Shown in pieces: positions 33,501 to 45,189 of a DNA stretch of 64,000 nucleotides (positions are counted from its first letter, which is position 1; each line of letters starts with the position of its first letter). Under the pieces are notes generated by a model that saw nothing but the letters and a program-made list of their open reading frames with translations, searched no databases and was not told the origin of the DNA. A program made the position numbers and the translations under genes. The DNA lies in NCBI GenBank assembly GCA_002007465.1, contig LNAC01000102.1:3108364-3172363 (forward strand), given 5' to 3'. Source of the stretch: Ailurus styani. Taxonomy: Eukaryota > Chordata > Mammalia > Carnivora > Ailuridae.

Positions 33501-35049
33501 GGAAACACGTGCGCATCCACCCTGGTGTAGAACAAGGAATTTTGACTCATATTCTGCCTATAAGACCTTTTTATATCTAAAAGCATCCAAATGATTTTTG
33601 ATGAACTCACAGTGAAAGTAAAAGAATGGAAAGGGGAATTAGACATAGCAGAGTGGAGGGCAGTATCTGGAGAAAAAATTTTTAAATGATTCTTTTTGTA
33701 ACCCACAACTGATTCCATGTACTTTAAACATTTTCACTATTAGATTATCAGGTACTTGAGTACTTGAGGGCTGAGATGTTTCTTTGAATCATTTGTAGAA
33801 CCTGCTTCAGACTTAGCCTATAATAACACCCAATGATATTGCCTATGCTTCATACATGGTATGACATTATGTTATGATATGTTATGTTAGTCAATATCCA
33901 TATCCATATTCTTGCACACATAGACCTTCAAGATTAGAATCACATGCACATGAGTTTTCCTCAGACAGACGTATCAGAAAACTGGCCTCCTGAAACACAC
34001 CCACACGGAAAAACAAACACAATTACACTGCCGGATTGAAATATACACAGAACATGAATGAATAAATTTTCAAATTATTCTATCCTCTATGGATGTGGGC
34101 TTTGTTATAGCATTATCAGTAAATTAGCCTAATTAGAAATTAATTGAAGAAAATTCCCCATACTATTTGCAAGGGATTAAACGGGTACCTGCTGGTTAAA
34201 GTTGGGTTTTTAAAATGCTCAGTGGTTTTAATCTGGACTCTGGATGTAAGCACTGGTTTCAAATTATCCCTGGAATCTTTCTGGCCAAAGAAAATAGAGC
34301 AATACAAGAACAGATTCTAATTTAGCAGAAAATATGGGATGAGAAAAATTAGATCCTCGGAAAATATTACCTCCTGTACATTATACAGGTAGGTAATAAT
34401 CCAAAATGCTATTTTCCAGGATCCTAAAACCTCCCACAGAGGCCCTATTTCTTTGGGCTTTCAAAATAGCTCAGCATAGGATGGAGCATGAAATGCATTT
34501 GGGCCACTACATGGGAGCATTACCGCAAGTCAGCAGTGAGTCACAGTTCTCTGTCCCGAGGGTCATAGATCAGTCTGCTCCACATCCTTAGAGGGAAAAT
34601 TCCTGTCAGGTTATCTAGGGTGAAAATTCTTTTCTCCCTTAAGCAGAAGGAGGGCAGCTCTCCAAAGGACTGTTTTCGTCCTGTTACTCACTGCTCACCC
34701 AGGGACATCCCTAGCTCAGATTCTGGATGGTAACCAGAAAAAGCTGGGGTCACCCACCAGCGCATTTCAGAATAGGGCAGAGATGCAGAACCAACCCTGA
34801 TTTGGCAACTCAGCCTCAAGCCTGAAAGGTAGCTTCCTGAGCCCTAGGAAAAGCTGAGTCCAAAACGGAATATAACCATGTAGGGCTAGCACAAGGGTAA
34901 GAGAAAAAGACGTTGAGATCTCCATATTCAGGTATCCCTGCATATAACTCTGGAGTAAACCTATGTCTGCCTCCACTTCCTCCTTCCGCCCATGGCATTT
35001 TTTATTTCAAATACTATACACACTGTTTCTAGAAGTGCTGTGCTGTTCT
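30549..35049. other. Unassigned, repeat-poor 4.5-kb stretch
   Basis: Apart from simple sequence (T14/A9 at 31569-31604; (CAA)n at 31642-31664) and a weak L2-like patch at 33740-33830, I recognise no transposable element. Composition is AT-rich, with no frame above 140 codons and none with a recognisable domain. Such repeat-free stretches are sometimes regulatory, but nothing seen proves it. Confidence 0.45.
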
Positions 35050-35690
35050 CTTCTCAAAAATGACTGTTTTTTGGTTTTCGATTTTTTTAGTAGTCACTCT
35101 TTCTCTGGTTGGTTACCTTTTATTTCTCTAAATATATTAAACATAATTATTTTCTACGTTGTGTCTGAAAGTTCTAATATCTAGTCTTGTGAGTCTTTTC
35201 AGCTCTGTGTTGTGTCTATGGATTTTCACTCTCGGGCCTTGTTTGGTGATTTTAGATTCTAAGGGAGGCACTTTTCCTTCAACTTCGTTTTTGGGAATTT
35301 GTGAAGATGTGAGTAGAAGTGGATTTTCTCAGAGAGACCGGGCTTTCGTCAGCCAGCCTGTGGGGGCACTCCTGATCCAGAGTCACTTGCAATTAACGTA
35401 TTAGCTCGAAGTCGTTCAGTTCACTCTGATTGTGTGAATTCAGACCACAGCTCATGAAAGACACCCAGTGTTAGGAATTCTCAATGTACAGCTTTCCAGA
35501 CAGCTCAAAGCTACAGCAGGCTTCTCTCTCCAGCTGGCAGGGTTTGGTTCATCTTATACTGAGGCTATAGCCCCCAGCACCTGTGCAGGAGTCTGTTTCG
35601 AGATTCCCCATCACGCCAGCTTAGTCCATACCTTCTGTCTTTTCTACTCCACGCAGCTATCAAAAAGGAAGGCTAAAGGATCCTGACTCT
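35050..35690 (-). mobile_element. Ancient L1/HAL1-like fragment
   Basis: tctctggttggttaccttttat, aagttctaatatctagtctt, ttgtttggtgattttagattc and caggcttctctctccagctgg resemble the antisense 5' part of old L1/HAL1, similar in kind to 5057-6480 and 45190-45900. Identity is low and the borders are guesses. Confidence 0.4.
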
Positions 35691-36279
35691 CACATCATTT
35701 TTTTTTTCCAATTTTAAGTTTTCCTTATTTTTTGTGCCAGCTCAGCTCAGCATTTTAATTATTTCAAACAAGAGGGTAATTCTGGATGTGTATTCCAGCA
35801 AAGTGCCAGAAGCAAAAGTTATTACTGCCTTAAAACGGCTCACATTCTGAACCATTCACATATGAACCATGGTTCATATTTCCCCCACTGGGCAATATGA
35901 CTAATTAGCCTCTTTTCCAGGACCATGCACACAGTGGCCCAGAGTGTGGGGCAAAATAAAACCCGGATGAGCAGAACAAACGCATTTCATGACGTTCAGC
36001 CCATGTGGACTCTGACCTCTGACTTCGGCTACACTGGCTTCTTTCGGTTGTTCCTATTTTTTTATGCTCATTCCCACATCAAGACATTTGCAAGACCTAT
36101 TCCTTCTTCCCCACCCACCTTCAAGAATTCCAGCTCAGAGATCTAAGAGAGATTTCTAATGGGCAGACAAGTCATATGCCTAATGTTTATGTAATGCTCC
36201 GTGCCTCTCTTTTGTGGTGTTATCACGATCCCAATGAAACGATTAATCTGAGGGTCAGTTGTTTGATCTCAGTTTCCCT
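35691..36279. other. Unassigned sequence
   Basis: Nothing recognised. A near-palindrome around atgaaccatggttcat lies near 35862-35878 (gaaccatggttc core). Confidence 0.4.
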
Positions 36280-36398
36280 GACAGCTAGAAAGGAAGCTCT
36301 CGAGCAAAGGAACAGTCTTGTTCACAGAAAGATCTCCGGTGCCCAGCACAGTGCCTGGAATAGAGTAGTCCTTTGTTAATTCTCTGTTGCATGGATTT
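36280..36398 (+). mobile_element. L2 LINE 3' end fragment
   Basis: aaggaacagtcttgttcacag, then gatctccggtgcccagcaca, then gtgcctggaatagagtagtc, then ctttgttaattctctgttg follows the L2 3' end. About 120 bp. Confidence 0.6.
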
Positions 36399-36578
36399 TT
36401 AAACGAAGAGTTGAAAGGCATTATACAGACATCCCAGAAAGGAAGATATTGCACAGTAACCTTTTTCTTACCTTTTACTTTAAGTGTATAACAAATGTGG
36501 GAGTTAATGGCCATGCAGATGATCAATGGTGTGTAACCAATTCTCCCTTCTAATGAGGCAGGCAGATGGACTCCTGTC

Positions 36579-36602
36579 GGGGGTGGGGGATGGGGGGGAG
36601 GG
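36579..36602 (+). other. G-quadruplex-type motif
   Basis: Four G-runs of 5, 5, 7 and 3 are separated by loops of 1, 2 and 1 bases. This is a textbook short-loop quadruplex pattern on the plus strand. Surroundings are AT-rich, so it is locally conspicuous. Confidence 0.8.
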
Positions 36603-37644
36603 TCCTGCCGGGAAGTTGCTCATCTATTCAGGACCAGGAAGCTGCATGACTTACAATCTCAGGGTTTAAAATGGAGAACAGCACTTATTTAAGCCATTTA
36701 AATGATTTAAACTTTTTGTCACCTCAACTTTATTTGCATTAAGACACTGCATGCTTAATGTATTTAATTATTTATAATTCAACCTTAAAATATTCCCTAT
36801 GGTGCATTATAAAGTAAAAATAATATAAAAGGTAACTGTTGTAGGTATACACATAGGAATACACCAAAACACTAGCACCAGTAATCAAATACATATTTTC
36901 CCCTTCACTGAGTTGTATCATTTTGAGTGTCAAATAAACCTTGTGACAGTCTCATTTGATAGATTTCCATTTCATTCAAGCATGAAACAAAACTTTAAGG
37001 AAAGAAACCTCAATAAAATAAAATAATGCTGTCAAGAAATATTGTATTTATTCTGGATTCCCTTAATAACATTCTCTTTATGATATGACAAGAATAAGAA
37101 ACTCCTCTTAAAGATACTGACAATAAATTTATGCTAAAACCCTAAAGCGCTAACTGAATATTCCATAATAGAAGGCATAATCATTTCAAATAGAATATTC
37201 CATAATTATAATTATCTCCATCTATTTGCATAACAAAAGGACTTTTTGTTTCCCATTTTTCTTGCAAAAAACAAAAATAAAAGCAAAGTTTATATTAAAA
37301 AGAGTTTACATTAAAAAGTTTACATTAAAGTTTACATTAAAAAGAATTTTAAAAATAATTTTAATACAGAAATGAATCTATAATCTTTTGTGGTATTTTT
37401 GTACTAAGGAATTTTTTAAATGTTCTTTGTAAACGAAACTGAAAATAAATTAAACCACTTATTGTGAATAAGAAATAGATCACTTTCTATAACCAAAGGA
37501 TCTAGAATACCCAAAATTATGTGTGGTAATAGATGTGATTTCAAATAACCATAGGCAAAAATTCACTTCACAGGGTCAACAAATTACTTGTTCTTTTTAC
37601 TTGCTAAAGGACAGAGTGAGGAACAGAATAAAAGAAAAGAACAA
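36603..37644. other. Unassigned AT-rich sequence with a short tandem repeat
   Basis: 37284-37346 holds four imperfect copies of a gtttacattaaaaa unit (14-18 bp spacing). Nothing else recognised. Confidence 0.45.
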
Positions 37645-37656
37645 GAAGAAAGAAAG

Positions 37657-37715
<59 letters not shown>

Positions 37716-37793
37716 CAGGAAAAGAGAGAGAGAAAGGGACGGAGGGAGGGAAGAGAGGGAAGGAAGGAAAGAAGGAAGGAAGGAAGGAAGGAT
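37645..37793. repeat. (GAAA)n/(GGAA)n purine microsatellite
   Basis: About 70 bp of GAAA units, then gacaggaaaagagagag, then GGGA/GGAA units to 37793: roughly 150 bp of almost pure purine on the plus strand. The Lys/Glu/Arg-rich and Ser/Phe/Leu-rich frames over it are artefacts of the repeat. Confidence 0.97.
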
Positions 37794-37869
37794 GGACAAA
37801 CCACCTAGACAGTAACTGAGTCTAACAGAGGAGATTTAACCAAGATAGTAATATTTGTAACCTGTCTCA

Positions 37870-38060
37870 TGATTTATAAATTACTTGTACAACATGTTAT
37901 CATATGATTCACACAAAAATCACATATGATGACTCAGGAAAAGCATGAGTTCACCTTTTTAAAAATAAGGCATTTCAGAGAACAAACTCCCTTTCCTCAA
38001 AATCAAAAAGCTAGTATCAGTAGAATCAAAACTGGAGGCAAGGTTTTCCTTGCTAATACA
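37870..38060 (-). mobile_element. Probable MIR SINE
   Basis: acaacatgttatcatatgatt, then gatgactcaggaaaagcatg, then aaaatcaaaaagctagtatc and aatcaaaactggaggcaagg fits the order of a minus-strand MIR with strong divergence. Confidence 0.45.
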
Positions 38061-38689
38061 AATGGACATTTTCCCCATTACTCTGGACTACTGAATTTTG
38101 ACTGAGAAAATGAACTGTTCCAGCTTAGCATGGAAACATACGGTTTTACAACAGAAATGTAAAAAGTATGACACAATATCAAAGCATAATGTTCACTCAA
38201 GAGTAGGCTAGATTAATAGAAACATAGACCAGAGTGAGGGAGATAATTGGCTAGCTTTAGCCTGTGGTGTTGGACCACAATAGGAATGTTATGTCAAGGT
38301 CTGAGATCTCTGCTTTAGGAAAAATATAGCTCGAGGGTCATTATCAAATAGCAGGCCTGGTCATATCTGGAGATGTTATTTGCACAGCCAGAAAAAGTGA
38401 TAACTTGAAAGCTGCATGCTTTGGGGCAGTATGGGCACTGTCCAGTTGTCCATGGGATACACACTCTCTAGTGTCTTATTCCCAGCAACTGCACACATTT
38501 ATTCTCTTTCCCTGCCCCTTGTAGGGATCCGATTTTCCAGAAAACTGGTGTAAATAAACTAAAGAATTTTTCAAAAGAAGTAGCCAGATGGTAAAGAAAA
38601 GAACGGTGTCATCTGAGAAGTGATTAAAGAACTGGGTAAGTCAACCTGAGAAAGAAGGCTTGACAATTAGATGAAACCTGAAGGCAGTT
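38061..38689. other. Unassigned sequence
   Basis: No gene or repeat family recognised. Confidence 0.45.
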
Positions 38690-39180
38690 TTCACCATGTC
38701 ACTACTCTGCTTTGAACCATGTAAAGTCGGCCCATGCTTCCAGGATAAAGACCAAATGTCTGACAAGCAAAATAAACTCCATCCTCTTTAATCTGATCTC
38801 TCCTTAAATTCGTTTCCTTTCAGTGAGGAAAACCGCAACTGACCACTTTGAACCTGGTGTTCTCATGACTCCGTGTTCTCGCATGGTCAAGGTCCTCCTT
38901 TTGCTCATCTTGTTTGCCTTAACAAATCATCCTTTTTTTCCTACAATTCAATGCAAGCATCCCTTCTTTTCAGAAGCCCTCCTGACTTTGCAGAGCTAAG
39001 AGCCACCTTGCCCAGGGTCCAGTAATCCTATGCTGTATTTTCATTGTGGCTCACGCTTCCTCCTCCTGTCTGACTCCATGACGCCCTGCAGGCAAGGGAC
39101 TGTGTCTTCTTTATTTTTGAGCTCTTAGTCCTTAGTGTAATCCCTGGCACATGGAAGGTGCTTGAATGTTTATCAAATGA
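38690..39180 (+). mobile_element. L2 LINE 3' half
   Basis: Plus-strand L2: catgtcactactctgctttga, cttccaggataaagaccaaat, cattcaa-type block replaced by gacaagcaaaataaactcc, cagaagccctcctgactttg, gcaggcaagggactgtgtct, atccctggcacatggaaggtg. About 490 bp, one of the clearest L2 copies here. Confidence 0.72.
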
Positions 39181-39931
39181 TACCGATACCTCCTTTTCAA
39201 TGTTTGAACACCTGGTGATGGAAGACACGTCAGTAATACCCAAGGTGAGCAGGGACTAGAAGCAGGATCTATAAGTGACACTAATGTAACACAGCTTTTC
39301 CTATGCAGTGGGAGAAAATATTTCCAACAAATCAGAAGTCTTGCAAAGAGAGCAAGGCCCCCCTGGGTGGAGAAGCGAGGAAGACAGCCAAGCACGGGCC
39401 AAGGAAAGAGTCTAGCCCTGAAGAGTGAGTTGATTCAGTGGGTCATTAAGTTCCCCTTAATCCTGAGCCTAGGACTTCTCCAAATGTGTTACTGCACTTG
39501 CTGAGAAGGTGCCGGGCACAGAAACACCACACTAAAGGTTTGGGGGAAGCAGTCTCTTCCTGGGACTGGGAGTAGGAGGGAGTTCTACTTTAATAAATTG
39601 ACTCTTGAGGGAAAAGAAAATAAGAAGGGCCAATCTGGTAATTAGTGTGGTTCTGATGACTCTTGCTGAGGTTTTCAGAGTGTTCCTAAATCACTACAGT
39701 ATTTCACACAGAAACACTGCCAAGCAATAAAATGTCCTCAGGTTCACGACCAGAAATAGAACCCACATGCTTTGTCTTACTGAAGGAAAGACATTATGCT
39801 CTGTAAAGTCTCCAGGAATCTGGGCACCTTGAATTAAAATTTATAAATAAAGACCAAAATAAATATGTTCTGAAATCTGGAGAGAAAATCACTTTAGAAT
39901 TTATATCTTTTTTTTTTTTGGCTTGCTATAA

Positions 39932-39978
<47 letters not shown>

Positions 39979-40424
39979 ATTATACTCTCTTTTGCTCAGG
40001 TTTTTAGGAAACTTAGGTCCTTCTTTCTCTATCTCATGTAGGTGCAGAAAGATTCTCTGAATTCATTTTGTTTCACTCAATTGCAGAGACAGGACACTGC
40101 CTAAAACTGTTTCTGCTGCTAATGCAGTTACAGAGCTTCTACCCAGAGACCAACTCAGTGGATGAATGGACAGATTTTAATTCTTGCCTCGCATTGCACC
40201 CTGAGTTTCTAAAAGTCCAGAAGAATGTCATATACATCTGCAATTTCCAGGAGCCACAGTTTTAAAAGACTAGTGAGTACAGAGGTCAGACCAAGAGATG
40301 ACCCACCTAATTACAGTCAAGATCTATAAATACTGACACGTGGTTCTTGATGAGGGCAAATCTCCCAAGAGCTTCCGTGGCCTTTTCTCTGAAGCAACAG
40401 CCATGGCAGTGCTTTGTGCAGACC
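39181..40424. other. Unassigned sequence around a (CT)n microsatellite
   Basis: Nothing recognised outside the CT tract (39936-39975) and a short T-run at 39909-39919. Frames up to 87 codons have no recognisable domain. Confidence 0.4.
39936..39975. repeat. (CT)n microsatellite, 20 units
   Basis: Forty bases of uninterrupted TC/CT repeat. Likely length-variable. Confidence 0.97.
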
Positions 40425-40612
40425 CTGGAATCAGAGGAGTCCCTGGATTCACCTAAAACTGTGACCACAACAGCAGCCTGTGGGAAGCTCCTTTACTTTT
40501 CTGTTTGTTGTCATGTACATAACAATCGTAGTACTTACATCATGGGTTTTTTGGTAGGCGTTCATGAAATTAATCACTATGCAATGCCCCATATCTTAAG
40601 TGTTTAAAACGT
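40425..40612 (+). mobile_element. MIR SINE
   Basis: agaccctggaatcagaggag, gaagctcctttacttttctg, then ataacaatcgtagtacttaca, tcatgggttttttggtaggcg follow the plus-strand MIR order. Moderately diverged. Confidence 0.6.
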
Positions 40613-40821
40613 GCCTTTGAAAAAAATTCGTTTTAGTATTAGTGCGCAACTGAGGCCAAATGACCCCTAAAGTGTCTAGTTATTAGAATAAACTACAACC
40701 TTGCTTATGTTTACATATAAACAACAGCATATAGGAACTATATGATAGTTTAAATGAGTCAGTACAAAATCATTCCTACTCCTGTAGAAAAAGAACTCAA
40801 ATGATATTGCATATATACTCA

Positions 40822-40912
40822 TTCATTCATTTTTTTCACTCATAACACATATTTATTGATCTCCATCTGGGTACTAAGGATTTATAAGAAGGCCAGCTCT
40901 TTCCCTGAAGAG
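40822..40912 (-). mobile_element. L2 LINE 3' end fragment
   Basis: tcattcattcatttttttcac, then cacatatttattgatctccat, then gggtactaaggatttataag, then ccctgaagagctgatggg is an antisense L2 terminus. Confidence 0.6.
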
Positions 40913-42845
40913 CTGATGGGATGCAAAGTTAATGTTTCCTTCGGCAACTGTGAGACAAAATGAGCAAATAAGACCTACTTCTATCTTCATTTTAAACATA
41001 TATTTCTAGGTATGGTGTTCCCAAAGAGTTGTCCCCACGCATCCCTCGGTATTTTTGTTTCCTTGGGTAAAAGCAAATAGATTTCATACTATATAAATAA
41101 AGTGCCTCTGAATAGTCCTAAGTGATGTAAGCAAATGAGACAGAAGCAAAAGCCTCAAGAAGCATTTTCATTATCTATACATGGCTAAATTTTTATTTTA
41201 GTCCAATGGGACCGCAGTGCCCAGCAGACCCTGAATTTTTAAATGGCATATGCATAGGTGATGGGTCATGATGGTCCTGCCAAGATTTTGTAGCCCAGGT
41301 CCAAACCCATCACCCAGCATGTGCACAGTCACAAAGGATGTCACAAAGAAGACCCAATATTTTTCTCTGTGTGGCTGTCTCTCTCACACACATGCACATG
41401 AACAAAAACTCTTTGTCATGAGAGAAGAGCAACTGCTTGTTAGCTCTCACTTTCCTGAAGAATTACTGGACTTGGACTAGAAATATTCTATTGAAAAATT
41501 CCATTCTCCCCCATGAACATTTCCACTTAAAAGAATTTGCCCTAGATTGTCAGTTAATATTCAGACACTGCTGTTCTATGACCATATGAGTGACTTCAGT
41601 TATTTCCAGTAATGGCAGGGATTCTGTTTTACTTTCCCTTTCTCCTGATTAAAGGAAGGCCTTCAAATATAACTATTAATTCAAGAAATTAAAATCTAGT
41701 AGATTCCCACCCTCCAAATAAAAGTTTCATCAGATCTGCCTTTCATTCTGAATTCTGCTCCATTTCTTACAAATTTTCACTTCTCTTTGGCTTGGATGAT
41801 GGATAAATTATCCTAATGAGGCTATCTGTGTTTAAGCTAATGATCTGTCTAAAGGAATTAGAGATTTATTTTACAAAGTGAGGAATGTGACTACCAAATC
41901 AGAGGGCAGAGAAACTGTCAGAGATGACAGAAACTGTCAAGAAATGAGTTTTAGGACTGGAATAAGAGTGATTTTTTTTTTCAGATTTGCTCAAGTTATA
42001 CCATCTGACTAATGGTTATAGTGGATCTCAAAGATGAGCTGCAGCATGTTGAATAAAATCCTTGGTAGAAATAGTACACAAAGGACATAGCTTTAAGCAA
42101 TGAGAAATGAAAGAGATAACTGTCTCGTGTAATTTTACACAAAAGATCAAGTTAAATTTGCTTTAAAACAGAAGAACTTAAAAGAAAACAGTTCTTCATG
42201 GTTTAGATGTACTGAACAATGCTTTGTTAAAAAAAATAAAGCTATTTTATCTGATTGATGCATGAAGGATTGTTTTCTATTCAGAGCAGTTCTTTATGAT
42301 TCTTTATATAACATGTTTCGAAACTTGGCCACATCATTCTGTGCCCTTGCTAAATCCAACTTTAATGTCTTTCAGGTAAAGGCTCAAAACTCAACTTGAA
42401 ATATCAACCTAAAAAAAAAAATCCCTTTCTCTGGCTGACACCATCTCCTAACAGACCACGTGGCTACATAATTTAACAATCCCACCACTCAAACCATCAG
42501 GACTCTGTTAAAGGGTACCTACCAAATGATACTTGGTTCTTGCCTTTCCTTAGATCTTTAATGGACATCTCATTTTATCGCTGTTACTTTTGGGCCCTAC
42601 CTTTTAAATATCCTGGTGAAGTGTGTGTCTTCCAGGTTCCAACAATTCTAAGTCAAGCTAATGGTGGCATAAGGACTCCAACCTACAGCACTGTGGGAGG
42701 ATCAAGTCCCCAGAAGTCATTAGAACAGTCAGTGAGAGATTTTTACACTCTAGAGGAAGACAGGGACAATGGCCCTTCTCAGAAGGAAGCAGTTACAGAT
42801 GAAGAGACCACTGCTCTTCATCATCCTTTAAGAATAATGAGGATA
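40913..42845. other. Unassigned sequence, about 1.9 kb
   Basis: No repeat family recognised. 42540-42914 carries a 124-codon plus-strand frame whose C-terminal part is translated SINE head. The N-terminal part has no domain I recognise, and this segment may be internal sequence of the LTR-bearing retroposed unit that follows. Confidence 0.35.
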
Positions 42846-43020
42846 GGGGCACCTGGCTGGCTCAGTTGGTTAAGCTTCTGCCTTTTAGCGCAGGTCATGA
42901 TCCCGGGGTCCTGAGGCCCCCTGCTCAGCAGGGAGCCTGCCTCTCCCTCTCCCTCTGCCTATCTCCCCTGCTGGTGCTCTCTGTCTCTGTCAAGTAAATA
43001 AATAAAATCTTTTTTAAAAA
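42846..43020 (+). mobile_element. CAN SINE with internal deletion
   Basis: The head ggggcacctggctggctcag is followed by gatcccggggtcctgaggcc directly joined to ccctgctcagcagggagcctg, so roughly 25 bp of the usual body is missing. CT-rich region and aaataaataaaatctttttt tail follow. Target duplications are aagaataatgaggata (42830-42845) and aagaatgaggata (43021-43033), the latter lacking three bases. Confidence 0.92.
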
Positions 43021-43033
43021 AAGAATGAGGATA

Positions 43034-43530
43034 AAAATCTCAGAAGGGGAAATGAGACAGTACAGGAAAAGCAAGAGGGACTTAACTCCTGTAAAGCCAA
43101 CTGGTCTGAGGCAAGGGCTAAAAGTTCCCACAGGCTTAGAGATAAATACCTCCTTCTGGGAAAGCAAGCAAACAAGAAAGAACAGCCATTAGGGATTAAT
43201 GGTTGTCTGGGCAAAATTAGAAGTATCAATTTAAAGCCTGCTTGCACAAGTATTTCTATTTTCCAGGAGCCCTAAAAGAATGTCAACCATGGAAAAAGGC
43301 AGCCTGTGATTGTCTTGTGTCCACTGAAAAGTAAGGACCACAAGATAATCACTGTGAAACTAAAAAATGCTTCTCCACTCCTAGTCCCTCACACTTTGGA
43401 AAAGTGCTTTTATAAGTCTTGCATGCTACCCTTTCCAAGGGCAACGTTCCTCTTTCTGATCAGGTCCCTCATAGACAAACTCTCTAATAAACTCTACTCA
43501 CTTCCTCAAAAAAAAAAAAAAAAAAAAAAA
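43034..43530 (+). mobile_element. LTR-like U3-R unit ending in a poly(A) tail
   Basis: The segment has a TATA-like element (tttataag near 43410), then an AATAAA signal at 43486-43491. Sixteen bases later (43508-43530) a clean 23-A run begins. TATA-to-signal spacing of about 75 bp fits the U3-R layout of an endogenous retroviral LTR, but no U5 follows. I infer a polyadenylated ERV transcript copied back by L1 machinery. A processed non-viral RNA is the alternative. No convincing target duplication was found. Confidence 0.4.
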
Positions 43531-44061
43531 GCCCTTTCGCCTCAGTCTCATAATTTTGGTTTGGGATAAGCATGTTAATTTTGGAAAAGGGGGATTTGTT
43601 TATTACAGTGTGAGAAAATTTCACCTATAAATAAAAATCCTGGAAAAGACATATTTAAAAAAAAAGCAAAAATCTTAAAACCTACGTTGTAATGAATTCA
43701 GTTGAGAAAAAAATCTATGTTGTAAACCTATAGCTGCCGTTTATACAATCAGAGAGTTAAAATGACCAGATATTATAACCTAATTTATAATAGAAACTTG
43801 ATGAATATAAAATAATAGCTCTCTGGTTGCTAAATAAACATAGGTCACATTTTCAAAATGTAACCTAAACACTACCAGCCAAAGTCATAAATCTCATGAT
43901 TTTTTTGGTAAGAAAAGAGGTCATTTCTGATCTGAAAATTCAGCAAGTAACCAGATATGCCAGTTATAAATGTATTGATTCTCAGATCCAAAATTACCCT
44001 TCAACGTGTCCTACCTACCTCTTTCAGCATCTCTCCTTTACCGTGAATAGGGTGCTAAACC
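43531..44061. other. Unassigned AT-rich sequence
   Basis: Nothing recognised. Confidence 0.45.
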
Positions 44062-44735
44062 TTCTCAGTTAGGGGGCGCTGGTGGGAAATGAAACAAGAA
44101 GGGACTCACTGTTTCTGTGGACTGTGTGATGGGTCAGCCACGTGTGCATGAGAAGGTTTGCTCTACCTTGTGTTCCAGAAGACGTGGTCCCTCAGCAACC
44201 TTACCGTTTGGTTTGGCAATGACCTTTCAGCAGCTCTCTCATTCCAGAAACCAGAACCCCAAAGGGTTTCTATCCAAACTGTTGAGCTAACCTACTCCAC
44301 CGTACATACTAATAACAAAGTCATCTCAGCCATCATGGCACTCATAATACCAATGCAAGCCTGACCTCCTTAATTCTGTGGGGTTCCCATGAAATCTCTA
44401 CTCCCTTGTCTGTGGCCTGGCAAGGTTCCAGCCAGCCTGCTCCATCACCTTCTGCTTACCCAATCTCTGCAGAAACAACTCCAGCCCTGGAAAACCAGCA
44501 AAACTCTTTGCTCCCCAGTGAGTAGAAACACAAGTTCTCCAGCAAATCCTGAACACCTTCCAAGTTTGTCCTTCCTGGTGTACTCTCCCCACCCCCATGA
44601 TACCATATTGAGTCTTCTTCTATCTTATGATTACTTTCTTATCATACTTAAATAATTCTTTATATTAAACTTACCCTGTTCAACCTACTGTGGGGGTTCT
44701 CACTCTTCAATGAGCCTAGACTGATACATCTCAAT
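44062..44735 (+). mobile_element. Probable ERVL-type LTR
   Basis: A coherent block of about 670 bp, GC-richer than its flanks, from ttagggggcgctggtgggaaa to gagcctagactgatacatc. The end region (ttatattaaacttaccctg, ttcaacctactgtggg, actgatac) is like ERVL LTR 3' termini. Family not named. The frames at 44158-44364, 44389-44655 and 44398-44598 are inside it and without domains. Confidence 0.4.
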
Positions 44736-45189
44736 GTAGCTCTAATCTGTACATCCATGCTGGGAATAAAAATAAGATTATATATCAAATTCAGGGCCTT
44801 CCAAACTGGCTTCATGTAATCTCTTCTCACTTTTCAAGATCCTAATACTGAAAGGTGGGCCTGTTTCTCTTGCCATGAAAAACATAATCTGGTCTAGAGT
44901 TTTAAACTAGGGAGATAAGAAGCAAGGTTGCCAGTGTTTTAATAATCACTCTTTAATTTTTTTAATTAAAAATAGTGACCATTGATAATTTGCTTATGAC
45001 CATGTTAGATTTGGCATTAGATTTATTCTCCTACCATAAACAACTAGGAAACGGGACAAAGTATATGAAACATTTTATCAGGCTTTGAACAGCATGCAAC
45101 ACCAGACTTTCACGCATGAGAGGAAGGGAAACAAACAATATACACCTTTTAATAACTTGATTTTATGCTTTGAGGCACTTTCAGATCTC
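44736..45189. other. Unassigned AT-rich sequence
   Basis: Nothing recognised. Confidence 0.45.

Noticed and set aside
33296..33718. 140-codon minus-strand frame in a repeat-poor area
   Set aside because: No recognisable domain or exon boundaries; a single chance frame of this length is expected in 64 kb.
35862..35878. gaaccatggttc palindrome as a regulatory operator
   Set aside because: A short palindrome of this size is expected by chance; no flanking support.
37523..37819. Highly charged Lys/Glu/Arg protein frames (also at 58812-59075)
   Set aside because: Direct translation of GAAA/GGAA microsatellites.
42540..42914. 124-codon plus-strand frame
   Set aside because: Its last part is translated SINE head; the first part has no known domain and there is no conserved splice or start context.
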